Assembly: GCF_928391935.1 (NCBI RefSeq)
Contig: NZ_CAKMTD010000006.1
Coordinates: 62,001-126,000, forward strand
From: Rothia nasimurium
GTDB taxonomy: Bacteria; Actinomycetota; Actinomycetes; Actinomycetales; Micrococcaceae
DNA length: 64,000 bases
Reading direction: 5' to 3'
Shown: one piece after another, positions 34,413 to 43,234 of the stretch
Layout: every line of letters begins with the position of its first letter
Position numbering within the stretch: position 1 is the first letter of the stretch
Notes under the pieces: generated by a model
The model's database searches: none
Seen by the model: the letters and a program-made list of their open reading frames with translations, nothing else
Told to the model about the DNA's origin: nothing
Translations under genes and position numbers: made by a program

Positions 34413-35021
34413 GTGTCTACCACCCTGGCACCCACCGCCGAGGATGCACGAGCCGCCGACCCGCGTCCGGCCCGCTCCCGCGCAGCCCTCATCGACGCAG
34501 CCACCGAGGCCCTGGGCACCGGCGACCCCGGCAACCTCAACATCACCGCCCTCGTCAAGGCCGCAGGGGTCAGCCGCCCCACCTTCTACCAGCACTTCAC
34601 CGACGTGCACGAGCTCATTCACGCCGCGGCTCTCACCAAGCTCAGCGCCGCCTTCGACGCCTTACTGCCCACCGACCCCGCCGCGTCCGTCGCTGTCTTT
34701 ACCAGCGAGGTCAGCACCAACCTACTCAAGCAGCTGCAGGTCGACGCGGATTTCTACCGCAACGTGCTGGCTATCTCGGGCAACTCCTCCCTGGTCGCCG
34801 AACTCATCGACTTCCTCAGCCACCGTTTTCTCAGCCGACCGGCCGTTGCCGAACGTTTCATCACCAAGAACCCCGATCTAACCAGCGACTACACCCAGTT
34901 CGTTGCTGCCGGAGTTGCCTGGCTGGCCGTCCGCTGGCTGGCCACCGACTTCACCGGCGAAAACACCGCAGAAGCCACCGGCGAGCGCCTGGCCCAGATG
35001 ATGCGGGCAGCTATCTCCTAG
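34413..35021 (+). CDS. TetR-family regulator of the downstream YhgE-like gene
   Basis: 202 residues from GTG 34413 (GAAAGGAAACC upstream). The helix-turn-helix is residues about 25-70: RAALIDAATEALGTGD, ITALVKAAGVSRPTFYQHFTD. The C-terminal helical domain is of the kind seen in regulators beside YhgE/Pip or MmpL-type membrane proteins. A twin palindrome lies 25-60 bases upstream, suggesting autorepression together with the following membrane-protein gene, 53 bases downstream. Confidence 0.87.
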   Translation: MSTTLAPTAEDARAADPRPARSRAALIDAATEALGTGDPGNLNITALVKAAGVSRPTFYQHFTDVHELIHAAALTKLSAAFDALLPTDPAASVAVFTSEVSTNLLKQLQVDADFYRNVLAISGNSSLVAELIDFLSHRFLSRPAVAERFITKNPDLTSDYTQFVAAGVAWLAVRWLATDFTGENTAEATGERLAQMMRAAIS

Positions 35022-35074
35022 CCCGCCCCCTTTGACTTATACTGACCCTACGATCTGAAAGCAGGTGAAATCCC

Positions 35075-37999
35075 GTGCCCTCAACACGCGCTAAACGCCC
35101 CAAACTGCACCCGCATCGCTTCAGCCCCATGAAGTACCTGGTGCTGCTGGCCGTCATTATCATCCCCTCGATTTACTCAGGCATTCTAACCTGGGCTAAC
35201 TATGACCCCACGGGCACCATCGACGCCGTTCCGGCTGCCATTGTGAACGAAGATTCACCGGCAACAACCTCCACCGGCAGCACCCTTAACCTGGGTCAAG
35301 ACCTCACCGACGAGCTGCTGAGCAACGACAGCAAACAGAATTTTGACTGGTCGACCATGAGCGCCGGCGAAGCGCAGACCAAGCTCGAAAACGGTGACAT
35401 CCAGGCTATTTTGACGATTCCGTCTGACTTCTCTGCGAACGTCGCGTCAGTGTCTGAAAACGATGCGGCGGCAGCCCAGACCGCCAAGCTAAATATCACC
35501 ACCAATGACGGTTCAAATATCATCTCGGGCAATATCGCCAGCTCCCTGGGTACGGCGGTCACCGATACCCTAGCCAGCAAGGTATCAACCGAGTACCTCA
35601 ACAATATTTACGCAGGCTTCACCGATATCCATGACTCCCTGGGGCAGGCGGCGGACGGTGCCAGCCAGCTCGCCGATGGCTCCACCAGCGCCAAGGATGG
35701 CTCGAATGAGCTGGTGGTTGGCCTGAACGATTTGAAGTCCGGTACGAGCGAGTTGAGCTCGGGCGCGACCTCTTTGGCGGACGGTGCGACCCAGGTTAAT
35801 GATGGCGCAACCTCCCTCGCCTCGGGTGCAGCGTCCCTGTCGGACGGCGCAACCCAGGTGAACGACGGAGCCTCATCTCTCGCATCCGGTGCAGCCCAGG
35901 CCAAGGACGGAGCCTTCTCCCTGGCGTCCGGCGCAACCCAGGTGAACGACGGCGCCTTCTCCCTGGCGTCCGGCGCAACCCAGGTGAACGACGGAGCCTC
36001 ATCTCTCGCGTCCGGTGCAACCCAGGTCAAGGACGGCGCGTCCTCCCTGGCGTCCGGCGCAACCCGGGTCAATGATGGGGCGACCTCCCTGGCGGACGGT
36101 GCCGACAGAGCCGCCAGCGGAGCCGCAACCCTCGCCAACGGCCTGAACCAGATCAACGACGGCGTCTCTGCCCTACCCTCCCAGCTACCGGCCCTCACCG
36201 ACGGAACGGGCTCCCTGGCGTCCGGCGCGAACAGCCTCGCTACCGGCGCTCAGAGCCTTGAGGACGCCGCCGGGCAGCTCGCCACTGGAAGCACCGCCGT
36301 CTCTGACGGCGCCGACACCGCGGTCAAGGGTGCACAGGCCCTTGCCGACGGGGCGCAGGCTCTCCATACCGCCACCGGCACCCTCGCATCTGGCGCGGGT
36401 GACCTGGCCAGCAGCTCCCAGCAGCTCATCGATAACTGGGGTTCCCTCAGTGACGCTCAAAAGCTTGCCGCGCTCCAACAGATTCACGACGGCGCCACCA
36501 CCCTCTCTGAGGGTGCGAGCGCAGTGGATACCGCATCGGGCGACCTCTCTACCGGTGCGACCTCGCTCGTCGGCAACGAATCGGGCGGGTTGACTAAGCT
36601 TGCCGCCGGCGCTGCCGCTCTTGAAAGCGGAGCCGGGCAGCTCGCCTCTGGTGCGACCTCCCTCTCTGACGGGGCCGACGCCCTGGCCGATGGGGCTGCC
36701 ACCCTCAATGACAAGGCCGGTTCTATGGCGGGCGGGTTGAGCTCTCTGGCCACTGCAATTTCTCAGGCTAATGATGGCGCCTCTGCCCTGGCAGATGGTA
36801 CGGGCACTTTGGCTTCTGGAGCGCACAGCCTCGCGGATGGAACCAGCACCCTGGCTACCGGCGCGGGGACGCTCGCTGACGGTGCGGGCACACTGGCGGA
36901 CGGTGCGGGGGCACTCGCTGATGGAACCAGCACCCTGGCTTCGGGTGCAGGAACCCTGGCTAACGGAACCAGCACTCTGGCTTCGGGTGCGGGAACCCTG
37001 GCTGACGGAACCAGCACCCTGGCCTCCGGCGCAGAAACCCTCGCAGGTGGAACCAGCACCCTGGCGTCCGGTGCGAATGACCTCGCCACCGGTGCAGGCA
37101 CCCTGGCCGACGGCACCAACTCCCTGGCGTCCGGCGCAGGAACACTTGCCAGCGGCGCCGCAACCCTCGATGAGGGGGCCGGCTCAGCCGTGGACGGGGC
37201 GTCCTCCCTGGCCAGCGGTCTGGGCGAGCTAGAGGACGGCAACACCCAGCTAGCGACCTCCCTGGGGGAGGCCGTGGGGCAGGTTCCCAGCTATACCACC
37301 AACCAGGCCAGTGAACTCAGCGCGGTCACCAGCGACCCCGTCACCATTGAGAAAACCCGCCTGAATGAGGTGGCCACCTACGGCCACGGCCTGGCCCCCT
37401 ACTTCATGACCCTGGGCCTGTGGGTCGGTGCTATCGCCTACTTCATGATGTACCCGGCGATCTCCAGCAAGTTCGCCCGTGGCGGCCACTCCGGCCTGCG
37501 GACCCTGCGCGGGGCCCTGGTGCCGGTACTCTTCATGGGTATTCTGCAGGGAACCGTCATGTCGCTCATCATCCACTACTGGGTGGGCATTGAAGAGGTG
37601 AACTTCTGGGGCCTGACCGGCTTCGCTATTCTGACCTCTATCACCTTCCTGGCTATCAACCAGGCCCTCATCGCCCTGCTGGATGCCCCCGGCCGTTTCA
37701 TCGCCCTGATTCTGACCGTGGTTCAAATCGGTGCGGCGGGTGGCACCTACCCGATTGAGACGGCCCCGGCCTTCCTGCAGGCTATCCACCCCTGGCTGCC
37801 GCTGACTCACGCTCTGGAGGCTTTCCGCTCCCTGATTGCCGGTGGCTCCATCGGTATTGCAGCGGGTATCGTCTGGCTGCTGGGCTGGATTGCCCTGGCT
37901 GTTGCGGGCACTGCCCTGAGCATCTGGATCCGCCACCGCCGCGAGGACAAGGCCGAGGCCGAGCGTCAGGCCCGACGCGCCGCCCTAGCTGGCGCCTAA
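35075..37999 (+). CDS. YhgE/Pip-family membrane protein with a large heptad-repeat ectodomain
   Basis: 974 residues from GTG 35075. One membrane helix near the N-terminus (about 18-42, YLVLLAVIIIPSIYSGILTW), then the YhgE/Pip N-domain (ETAxx-type AAIVNEDSPAT, to about 185), a repeat region to about 745, and a C-terminal ABC-2-like block of five or six membrane helices (about 775-955). The repeats are 7-residue units of form (S/T)LA(S/D)GA(x), often in 14-residue pairs such as SLASGATQVNDGAF. Relatives include phage-infection protein Pip and type VII accessory EsaA. The role here is unknown; it may be an export or envelope component under the TetR regulator. Confidence 0.85.
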   Translation: MPSTRAKRPKLHPHRFSPMKYLVLLAVIIIPSIYSGILTWANYDPTGTIDAVPAAIVNEDSPATTSTGSTLNLGQDLTDELLSNDSKQNFDWSTMSAGEAQTKLENGDIQAILTIPSDFSANVASVSENDAAAAQTAKLNITTNDGSNIISGNIASSLGTAVTDTLASKVSTEYLNNIYAGFTDIHDSLGQAADGASQLADGSTSAKDGSNELVVGLNDLKSGTSELSSGATSLADGATQVNDGATSLASGAASLSDGATQVNDGASSLASGAAQAKDGAFSLASGATQVNDGAFSLASGATQVNDGASSLASGATQVKDGASSLASGATRVNDGATSLADGADRAASGAATLANGLNQINDGVSALPSQLPALTDGTGSLASGANSLATGAQSLEDAAGQLATGSTAVSDGADTAVKGAQALADGAQALHTATGTLASGAGDLASSSQQLIDNWGSLSDAQKLAALQQIHDGATTLSEGASAVDTASGDLSTGATSLVGNESGGLTKLAAGAAALESGAGQLASGATSLSDGADALADGAATLNDKAGSMAGGLSSLATAISQANDGASALADGTGTLASGAHSLADGTSTLATGAGTLADGAGTLADGAGALADGTSTLASGAGTLANGTSTLASGAGTLADGTSTLASGAETLAGGTSTLASGANDLATGAGTLADGTNSLASGAGTLASGAATLDEGAGSAVDGASSLASGLGELEDGNTQLATSLGEAVGQVPSYTTNQASELSAVTSDPVTIEKTRLNEVATYGHGLAPYFMTLGLWVGAIAYFMMYPAISSKFARGGHSGLRTLRGALVPVLFMGILQGTVMSLIIHYWVGIEEVNFWGLTGFAILTSITFLAINQALIALLDAPGRFIALILTVVQIGAAGGTYPIETAPAFLQAIHPWLPLTHALEAFRSLIAGGSIGIAAGIVWLLGWIALAVAGTALSIWIRHRREDKAEAERQARRAALAGA
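35740..37215 (+). repeat. coding tandem repeats (21/42-bp units) in the YhgE-like gene
   Basis: DNA-level repeats of 42 bases (GCGTCCGGCGCAACCCAGGT variants) at about 35740-36100 and 21-base units around GGAACCAGCACCCTGGC at about 36840-37150. Length polymorphism between strains is expected. Confidence 0.8.
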
Positions 38000-38031
38000 G
38001 CGCCGCCCGACGCCGTCGTCCGTCCTTCTGC

Positions 38032-38096
38032 GAACTGCGGGGTTTCTTTCGAACTGCGGTGATTCTATCCGCATCTCGAAAGGAACCCCGCAGTTC
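38032..38096. repeat. dispersed nested palindrome, copy 5 (subtype B)
   Basis: Arms 38032-38052 and 38076-38096 with one mismatch, centre GCGG-TGATTCTAT-CCGC; the preceding 20 bases match copy 4. Just after the YhgE-like gene. Confidence 0.88.
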
Positions 38097-38196
38097 ACTT
38101 CTATCCGCCGCACCTGCCGGGGCAGGCCGGGGGTGGGGCTGAACCTATAGGATAGAGAAGTCCCTGCCGTTACCTTCCACCGTCGAAAGAGGAAAC

Positions 38197-38670
38197 ATGG
38201 GCTACTTTGATACCGTGCAGCCCCTGGCTACTGCCCCTGCCCCGCTGACGGACGACCGCGTCCTTGAAGCCCTCAACCGCTTAGAGCTGAACCCTGAACT
38301 TGACGAGGCAGGCACCGCCGTCGTGCATTTTGCGCGGGGTTACCTCTACTACACCCTCACGGAGCTTCCCACCGGTTGCCTTTTTAGTGTCCGGGGCAGT
38401 TATCGGGGCACCTTCCCCCTGGATATGGCGGGGCCGCTGGCTGAGTTCACCAACTACTGGAACCAGCAGAATCTCTTCCCCAAGGTCCTTGTTCATGCGG
38501 TGCGTGAGGGGGATCAGGGTGGGTTCCTGGTGCTCCCCACCGAGCTGTCCATGGTTTATGCAGGTGGGGTGACCAACAACCAGCTTGAGGAGCACCTGAA
38601 AGCAGCGGTGCAGACCTCCCTGGAATACTTTGACGCAGTGGCCGCAGCCTTCGGCGACGAGGGGGAATAG
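38197..38670 (+). CDS. YbjN-domain protein
   Basis: 157 residues with a YbjN-like fold (similar to type III secretion chaperones): a strand-rich core (LYYTLTELPTGCLFSVRGSYRG, PKVLVHAVREGDQGGFLVLP) and a C-terminal helix (NNQLEEHLKAAVQTSLEYFDAVAAAFG). Cytosolic, no catalytic motif. AAAGAGGAAAC precedes ATG 38197. Its stop is only 4 bases from the Hsp90-like gene, so they are probably co-expressed. YbjN proteins are often implicated in envelope or protein-handling functions, but the exact job is unknown. Confidence 0.82.
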   Translation: MGYFDTVQPLATAPAPLTDDRVLEALNRLELNPELDEAGTAVVHFARGYLYYTLTELPTGCLFSVRGSYRGTFPLDMAGPLAEFTNYWNQQNLFPKVLVHAVREGDQGGFLVLPTELSMVYAGGVTNNQLEEHLKAAVQTSLEYFDAVAAAFGDEGE

Positions 38671-38674
38671 GCGC

Positions 38675-40513
38675 ATGTCAGAGCGGTTTAAGGTTGATTT
38701 GGGTGGCCTGGTTGAGCTTCTGTCAAAGAACCTTTACTCCGGGCCGCAGGTCTACCTGCGTGAGGCCATTCAAAACGGGGTGGACGCTATCACCGCCCGC
38801 CGGGAGCTTGACCCCCAGGCGCCGGAGCGCGTCGTCCTTGACCCCTGGGAGGACGGCAGCGGCGTCACCATTACCGACACCGGGGTGGGTTTGACAGCCG
38901 AGCAGGCTGAAGAGTTCCTGGCCACGATTGGCCGCACCTCCAAGCGGGATGAGGTGCTGAACGAGGGCCGGGCTGAGTACCTGGGCCAGTTCGGTATTGG
39001 CCTGCTGGCCTGCTTCCTCATTGCTGACCAGATTGAGGTGACCTCCCTGAGCGCCCGGCCCGGCTCCTCTCCGGTGCGGTGGGTGGGCCACGCCGACGGC
39101 ACCTTTGAGGTGAAAGAGCTGGCCCCCCAGCAGGACGGCACCGGCCCCGGCACCGAGGTTGGCACCACTATCCGCCTCAAGGCCCGCCGCGACGCTGAGC
39201 ACTGGGTGGCTGAAGAAACCATCTTGACCCTGGCTAGGGACTACGCTGACATGCTGCCGGTAGAGGTGTCGGTCATGGTCACGGCAGGCAGCCGCCGCGT
39301 GCCCCGCCGGATCTCCCACCATACCCTGCCCTGGGCGGCGTCCGGAACCGAACCCGGCCAGCCCAACCAGCACGAACGCGCCCTGGCCCTGGCAACCTAC
39401 GCCGACAAAACCCTGGGGCTAAACCCCCTGGCCACCATTGACCTGGACGTACCGGCTACCGGCACCAGCGGGGTCGCCTACGTCCTGCCCCAGGCGGTGT
39501 CACCCGGCTCTGGCCGCCACCGCGTCTACGTCAAGAACATGCTGGTCAATACCCGTGAAGACACCCTCCTGCCCGACTGGGCCTTCTTCGTGCGGGCCGT
39601 CGTCAACTCCGAGGCCCTGACCCCCACGGCTTCCCGCGAGCAGCTGCGGGAGGATGAAATCCTCCTGCTGACCCGCGAAGCTATCGGCGACCAGCTCAAA
39701 GCCTGGATTACCGCCACCCTGGCCGAACCCAGCCCCGAAAGCCTGCGCTTTATCGAGACTCACTCCCTGGCCCTACGCGCCGTCGCCCTCGCCAGCGATG
39801 ACATGCTCGACGTCGTAGCCCGCGCCCTGCCCTTTGAAACCACCGGCGGGCCAGCAACCCTCGCTGACGTGGCCGAACAGGCCGGTCGTATCCTCTACAC
39901 CCCCACCACCGAGGCCTACCGGCGGATTGCCCCGGTTGCCCGCGCCCAGGGGCTCTGGGTCGTCAACGGCGGCTACGTCTACGACGCTGACCTCCTCGCT
40001 AAGCTGGCTACCCGCCCGTCCTGGGAGGTCGCTGAGCTCACCAGCTCTGACGTCTCCCAGACCCTCACCCCGGTCGATATGGCCCGTGAGTTCGAGGTGT
40101 TGGCCGGGCTGGACCGGGCCCGCGCCGTCCTGGCTGAGCACGACTGCGGCGTTCTCTTGCGGGCCTTTGATCCGGCCGACGTGCCCGCCGTCCTCCTCCG
40201 CGACGCCGAGGCGGAACGGGCCCGCGACCTGGCCACCGAAGCTGAAGCTGCCGACGACGTCTTTAGCGGCCTGCTCGGGGCCTTCACCGAGGAGCGGGCA
40301 GAGCCGACCCGCACCCTGGTGCTCAACGACACCAACGATAACGTTCGCCGCCTGCTCCACCAGCCCCACAACCCTGCCTTCGAACCGGGGCTCACCACCC
40401 TCTACCTCTCGGCCCTCATGCTGGCCGGGGAGGGCCTGCACGGGGCTGAAACCCGCCTCCTCAGCGACAGCCTCGCTACCCTACTCGACAGCGCCCTCCG
40501 CGCAGAATCCTAG
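38675..40513 (+). CDS. Hsp90-family (HtpG-like) ATPase, divergent
   Basis: 612 residues from ATG 38675, behind GGGGGAATAG. The GHKL ATPase domain is clear: VYLREAIQNGVDAITAR (N-box Glu and Asn), ITDTGVGLTAEQAEEFLATIG (G1 Asp), YLGQFGIGLLACFLIADQIEV (G2 lid). A middle domain follows (YVKNMLVNTREDTLLPDWAFFVRAVVNS and the ARG-loop-like TASREQLREDE). The C-terminal third is divergent from HtpG. Such proteins form a distinct actinobacterial Hsp90-like group; the client is unknown. Neighbours are YbjN upstream (4 bases) and a TPR-like protein downstream (19 bases), suggesting one complex or pathway. Confidence 0.88.
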   Translation: MSERFKVDLGGLVELLSKNLYSGPQVYLREAIQNGVDAITARRELDPQAPERVVLDPWEDGSGVTITDTGVGLTAEQAEEFLATIGRTSKRDEVLNEGRAEYLGQFGIGLLACFLIADQIEVTSLSARPGSSPVRWVGHADGTFEVKELAPQQDGTGPGTEVGTTIRLKARRDAEHWVAEETILTLARDYADMLPVEVSVMVTAGSRRVPRRISHHTLPWAASGTEPGQPNQHERALALATYADKTLGLNPLATIDLDVPATGTSGVAYVLPQAVSPGSGRHRVYVKNMLVNTREDTLLPDWAFFVRAVVNSEALTPTASREQLREDEILLLTREAIGDQLKAWITATLAEPSPESLRFIETHSLALRAVALASDDMLDVVARALPFETTGGPATLADVAEQAGRILYTPTTEAYRRIAPVARAQGLWVVNGGYVYDADLLAKLATRPSWEVAELTSSDVSQTLTPVDMAREFEVLAGLDRARAVLAEHDCGVLLRAFDPADVPAVLLRDAEAERARDLATEAEAADDVFSGLLGAFTEERAEPTRTLVLNDTNDNVRRLLHQPHNPAFEPGLTTLYLSALMLAGEGLHGAETRLLSDSLATLLDSALRAES

Positions 40514-40532
40514 AACTACAAGGGAGAACACT

Positions 40533-42341
40533 GTGTGGTCCATTGACGAAGCCCACCAGAAAATTGACACCGTGCGCGGTATGCCCCTGGGTACCGCCCG
40601 TACCGCCGCTGCCGAACACATCGTCCGCACCCTCGAAAAGGAAGGCCCGGCCCCGGCCCTCCCCGCCGCCTATCTGGCCCTGATCGAGGCCTACGTCTTT
40701 GGGCAGCCCAGCCCGGCCTCCTTTGCCGTCTTCTCTAAGCTCCTGCGCCTGTGGGATGCCCACCCTGAATACTTTGATGCCGAAACCACCAACGTGCTCT
40801 TCTGGCAGTTCAAGTGGATCGCCGGTGACATGGCCGCCTACCCCCAGATTTCCCAGGCCCAGGCCCGGGGCCTGCTCGACGAAATGCGTCGACGCTACCG
40901 CCTAGCCGGGCTGGGGGACACCGCCCCCGACCGGGCCGAATACATGTGGGCAGCCCACCTGGGCCGCGACGAGGAGGCAGAAGAATGGCGGGCCCGCTGG
41001 CTCTCCCACGGGGAGGACGAGATGGACTGCGGCTCCTGCAAGCACGGCGGGATCCTGCGCGACTACGTTTCTGACGGGGACTTTGAGCGGGCTGTTGAGA
41101 TGGGCCCGCCCACCGAGGACCTCTGCAACCGGGAGCCGTCCTCGTCCCACCGACAGCTGGCGATCGCCTACCTGCACCTGGGCCGGGGAGAGGAGGCTGG
41201 GCGGCACCTCCTGCGGGCCCAGGCCACCTCTGACCAGTACGACCCGGACGACCTGGGGGTTGAGTTTGAGATCCTGGCCCGCGGCGGCCTGCTGGAGCGG
41301 GCCTTTGCCCTGCTGGCTGAGCAGGGGCGACGGGCCCTGGCCCTGGGCGGGGACCCCGGCGATAACCGGAACTTCTTGCGCTACCTTGTTGCAGGCCTGG
41401 CCTGGGCTTTAGAGGAGCACGGGGATATGCCCACCGGCCTGCCGCCCTACCGGGCCCAGGGAAAGGGGCCGGGTGGAAGCCAGAAAAACAACCCGAAAAC
41501 CGATGTTTCACGTGAAACCCTACGGGAGCTCTACGACTGGGCCCTGACCGAAGCCCGCCCCCTATCAGAGGCCTTTGACCGCCGGGCCGAGAACACCCGC
41601 TTCACCGAGAACCTCGACGACGCCACCGGGGCCCCAGCCCTGGCCCCCCTGGTCCTTCCCAGCGGGGCAGGTGGCCCTGGCACCAGCGCCGCCCCCGCGC
41701 CGTCCTCACCCCAGCCCCTCACCGGGGGCGCGGCCGTCCTTTCAGAACCCGCCGACCCTGTACTCGCCGAGGCCGAAAACCTGCTGGGGGCCGGGGATTT
41801 TGCCGGGGCTTTCACCCTGCTGGCAGGGCAGGACGCCGACCCGGCCTACCTGGTAGAGACGGTGCGGCTCTGGTGCCTGGCTGCCGAAAAAACCGGGCGA
41901 CTCGATGAGGTAGTGGACGCCGCCTCCCTGGCCCTGGAACGGGCCGAACAGGCCCTCACGGTGACTGACTCTGGCCCGCAAAACCAGGCGAGCCTGCTTC
42001 TCTTTTTGACGGCCCAGGAGCTGACCGGGCGCCTCATTGCGGCCGGCGACCCCGCAGGAGAACCGGTGGAGGCCCTGCTGGGGGAGCTTGCCACCACCTA
42101 CCTTGAGCTGGGCTCCCCGCGCCGGGCCGGGGCCCTGCGCGTCCTCATCGGCGAGGTGGAGCAGGAGCGGGGCAACTTTGAGGCCGCGATCCAGGCTTTT
42201 CTGACCGCCCGGGACATCTTCAAGGACGCCCACCTGCCCACTTCAGCGGCCGCCGCCCTGGACTCAGCCCTGGAAACCCTGCGGGCCACCGGCCAGGAAC
42301 ACCGCGTCGAAGCCCTGCTGGCTGAGCTCATGGAGCCCTAA
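40533..42341 (+). CDS. TPR/helical-repeat partner protein of the Hsp90-like ATPase
   Basis: 602 residues from GTG 40533 (AAGGGAGAACACT upstream). The sequence is rich in Ala/Glu/Leu helical pairs in TPR-like pattern (RQLAIAYLHLGRGEEAGRHL, AENLLGAGDFAGAFTLLAGQD, GNFEAAIQAFLTARDIFKDA), with a Pro/Ala-rich linker around residues 375-405. TPR domains are classic Hsp90 co-chaperone modules, so a physical partnership with the upstream gene product is plausible. A near-perfect parS site lies in its codons for VSRET. No catalytic motif is seen. The long open frame upstream of 40533 overlaps the ATPase gene and is not used. Confidence 0.82.
   Translation: MWSIDEAHQKIDTVRGMPLGTARTAAAEHIVRTLEKEGPAPALPAAYLALIEAYVFGQPSPASFAVFSKLLRLWDAHPEYFDAETTNVLFWQFKWIAGDMAAYPQISQAQARGLLDEMRRRYRLAGLGDTAPDRAEYMWAAHLGRDEEAEEWRARWLSHGEDEMDCGSCKHGGILRDYVSDGDFERAVEMGPPTEDLCNREPSSSHRQLAIAYLHLGRGEEAGRHLLRAQATSDQYDPDDLGVEFEILARGGLLERAFALLAEQGRRALALGGDPGDNRNFLRYLVAGLAWALEEHGDMPTGLPPYRAQGKGPGGSQKNNPKTDVSRETLRELYDWALTEARPLSEAFDRRAENTRFTENLDDATGAPALAPLVLPSGAGGPGTSAAPAPSSPQPLTGGAAVLSEPADPVLAEAENLLGAGDFAGAFTLLAGQDADPAYLVETVRLWCLAAEKTGRLDEVVDAASLALERAEQALTVTDSGPQNQASLLLFLTAQELTGRLIAAGDPAGEPVEALLGELATTYLELGSPRRAGALRVLIGEVEQERGNFEAAIQAFLTARDIFKDAHLPTSAAAALDSALETLRATGQEHRVEALLAELMEP
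41504..41519. other. parS-like ParB site, 15 of 16 matches
   Basis: TGTTTCACGTGAAACC inside the TPR-like gene, one base from the consensus TGTTTCACGTGAAACA. ParB-binding sites are often found within genes near the origin, where they encode VSRET as here. Confidence 0.82.
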
Positions 42342-42511
42342 CACTGACCTACCACCGACATAACCTGACTGAAGAACTACTAGCAGGGTTCTACCATATC
42401 TCTCAACCATCAGGTTATTCGCACTATCTGATATGTACTGGGCACCCCTTATGAGCAATCCTCTTTCTGAGCCTAAATTTTATTTTGGCGATAAATTTCT
42501 ACGTCTTGACC

Positions 42512-43048
42512 TTAACAAATACTTCCATCTATTTTATTGATGAAAACTTTTCTCTCATCATCATATTCCAATAAAGGAAAATAGATAGTATCTATAGTGT
42601 AATCCCAAAATTCAATAACCTGTTTAGGGTGGACAGCAAGGTATTCATCCGTATAGAGGTCAGCCTCCCCCCAACTTGCACTGGGGGAAACACCCAAGAT
42701 GTGAGGGGCATTAGGGCCACCTTCCACTAAGAGAATGTAACCATCATGGACAACTTCTCCGGGAGAGACATCAGAATCCACCCCTTCCTGAGAGTAAGGG
42801 TTTGCCGATATTTTTTCCCGTATTGCTCCCATCTGCCCCATGGTCTGGGGGTAAAGATTATAGAGCCTGGTTCTTTTAGGTGCACAGATAATCCAGGGGG
42901 CCACAGATTTTTCTGTCTCACGATAGACCTGACAGTATTTCTCTGCCTTCTGGTAGCTGGAATATACAGCTGCAACTGATACATCCCCAAAAGGGATATG
43001 CAAAACTATGTAGATAAAATCTGAAATATCAGTAGTCGCAGTTTTCAT
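42512..43048 (-). CDS. hypothetical protein, possible immunity protein
   Basis: 178 residues, not recognised. Acidic, aromatic-rich, no signal or membrane segment. The composition (AT-rich, about half the GC of neighbours, AT-ending codons) marks it as foreign. Its ATG overlaps the TGA of a 42-codon frame upstream (ATGA), like toxin-tail/immunity gene pairs of polymorphic toxin systems. Size and fold pattern (FWDYTIDTIYFPLLEYDDE) fit the Imm/SMI1-like size class, but no family can be named. It is downstream of the MATE gene on the same strand and convergent with the TPR gene. Confidence 0.55.
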   Translation of the reverse strand: MKTATTDISDFIYIVLHIPFGDVSVAAVYSSYQKAEKYCQVYRETEKSVAPWIICAPKRTRLYNLYPQTMGQMGAIREKISANPYSQEGVDSDVSPGEVVHDGYILLVEGGPNAPHILGVSPSASWGEADLYTDEYLAVHPKQVIEFWDYTIDTIYFPLLEYDDERKVFINKIDGSIC

Positions 43049-43173
43049 TTTTTCGCCGCCTGCACAACAGTTCTTATGGTCTTTCCATTAATAGTCACTT
43101 CACCATGGGTTATTTGTTGAAATTTTGACTTATTAGAGTTTTTACACCACCATTCCAAATTCTTTAGTTCCAT
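43045..43173 (-). pseudogene. possible C-terminal remnant of a polymorphic toxin
   Basis: A 42-codon frame, MELKNLEWWCKNSNKSKFQQ at the start, ending in AAKK and overlapping the next gene by ATGA. The frame stays open 12 codons further upstream (INPQVGYKISS) to a TGA at 43210-43212 with no other start. AT-rich like its neighbour. The abrupt stop upstream, high Trp/Lys/Asn content and partner gene suggest the tail of a secreted toxin left after a deletion next to the MATE gene. A small intact protein is the alternative. Confidence 0.4.
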
Positions 43174-43234
43174 AGAGCTGATTTTATAACCAACCTGGGG
43201 ATTTATCGGTCATCTTCTTATAACTCAAGTCTCC

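Noticed and set aside
36185..36826. 213-codon minus-strand frame inside the YhgE-like repeat region
   Set aside because: Arises from the coding repeats; no support for expression.
39834..40532. Upstream extension of the TPR-type gene into the Hsp90-like gene
   Set aside because: The overlap is out of frame with a clear ATPase; GTG 40533 with AAGGGAGAAC is the better start.
42264..42458. Small minus-strand frame of 64 codons after the TPR-type gene
   Set aside because: Overlaps the end of the TPR-type gene, no ribosome site, no similarity.
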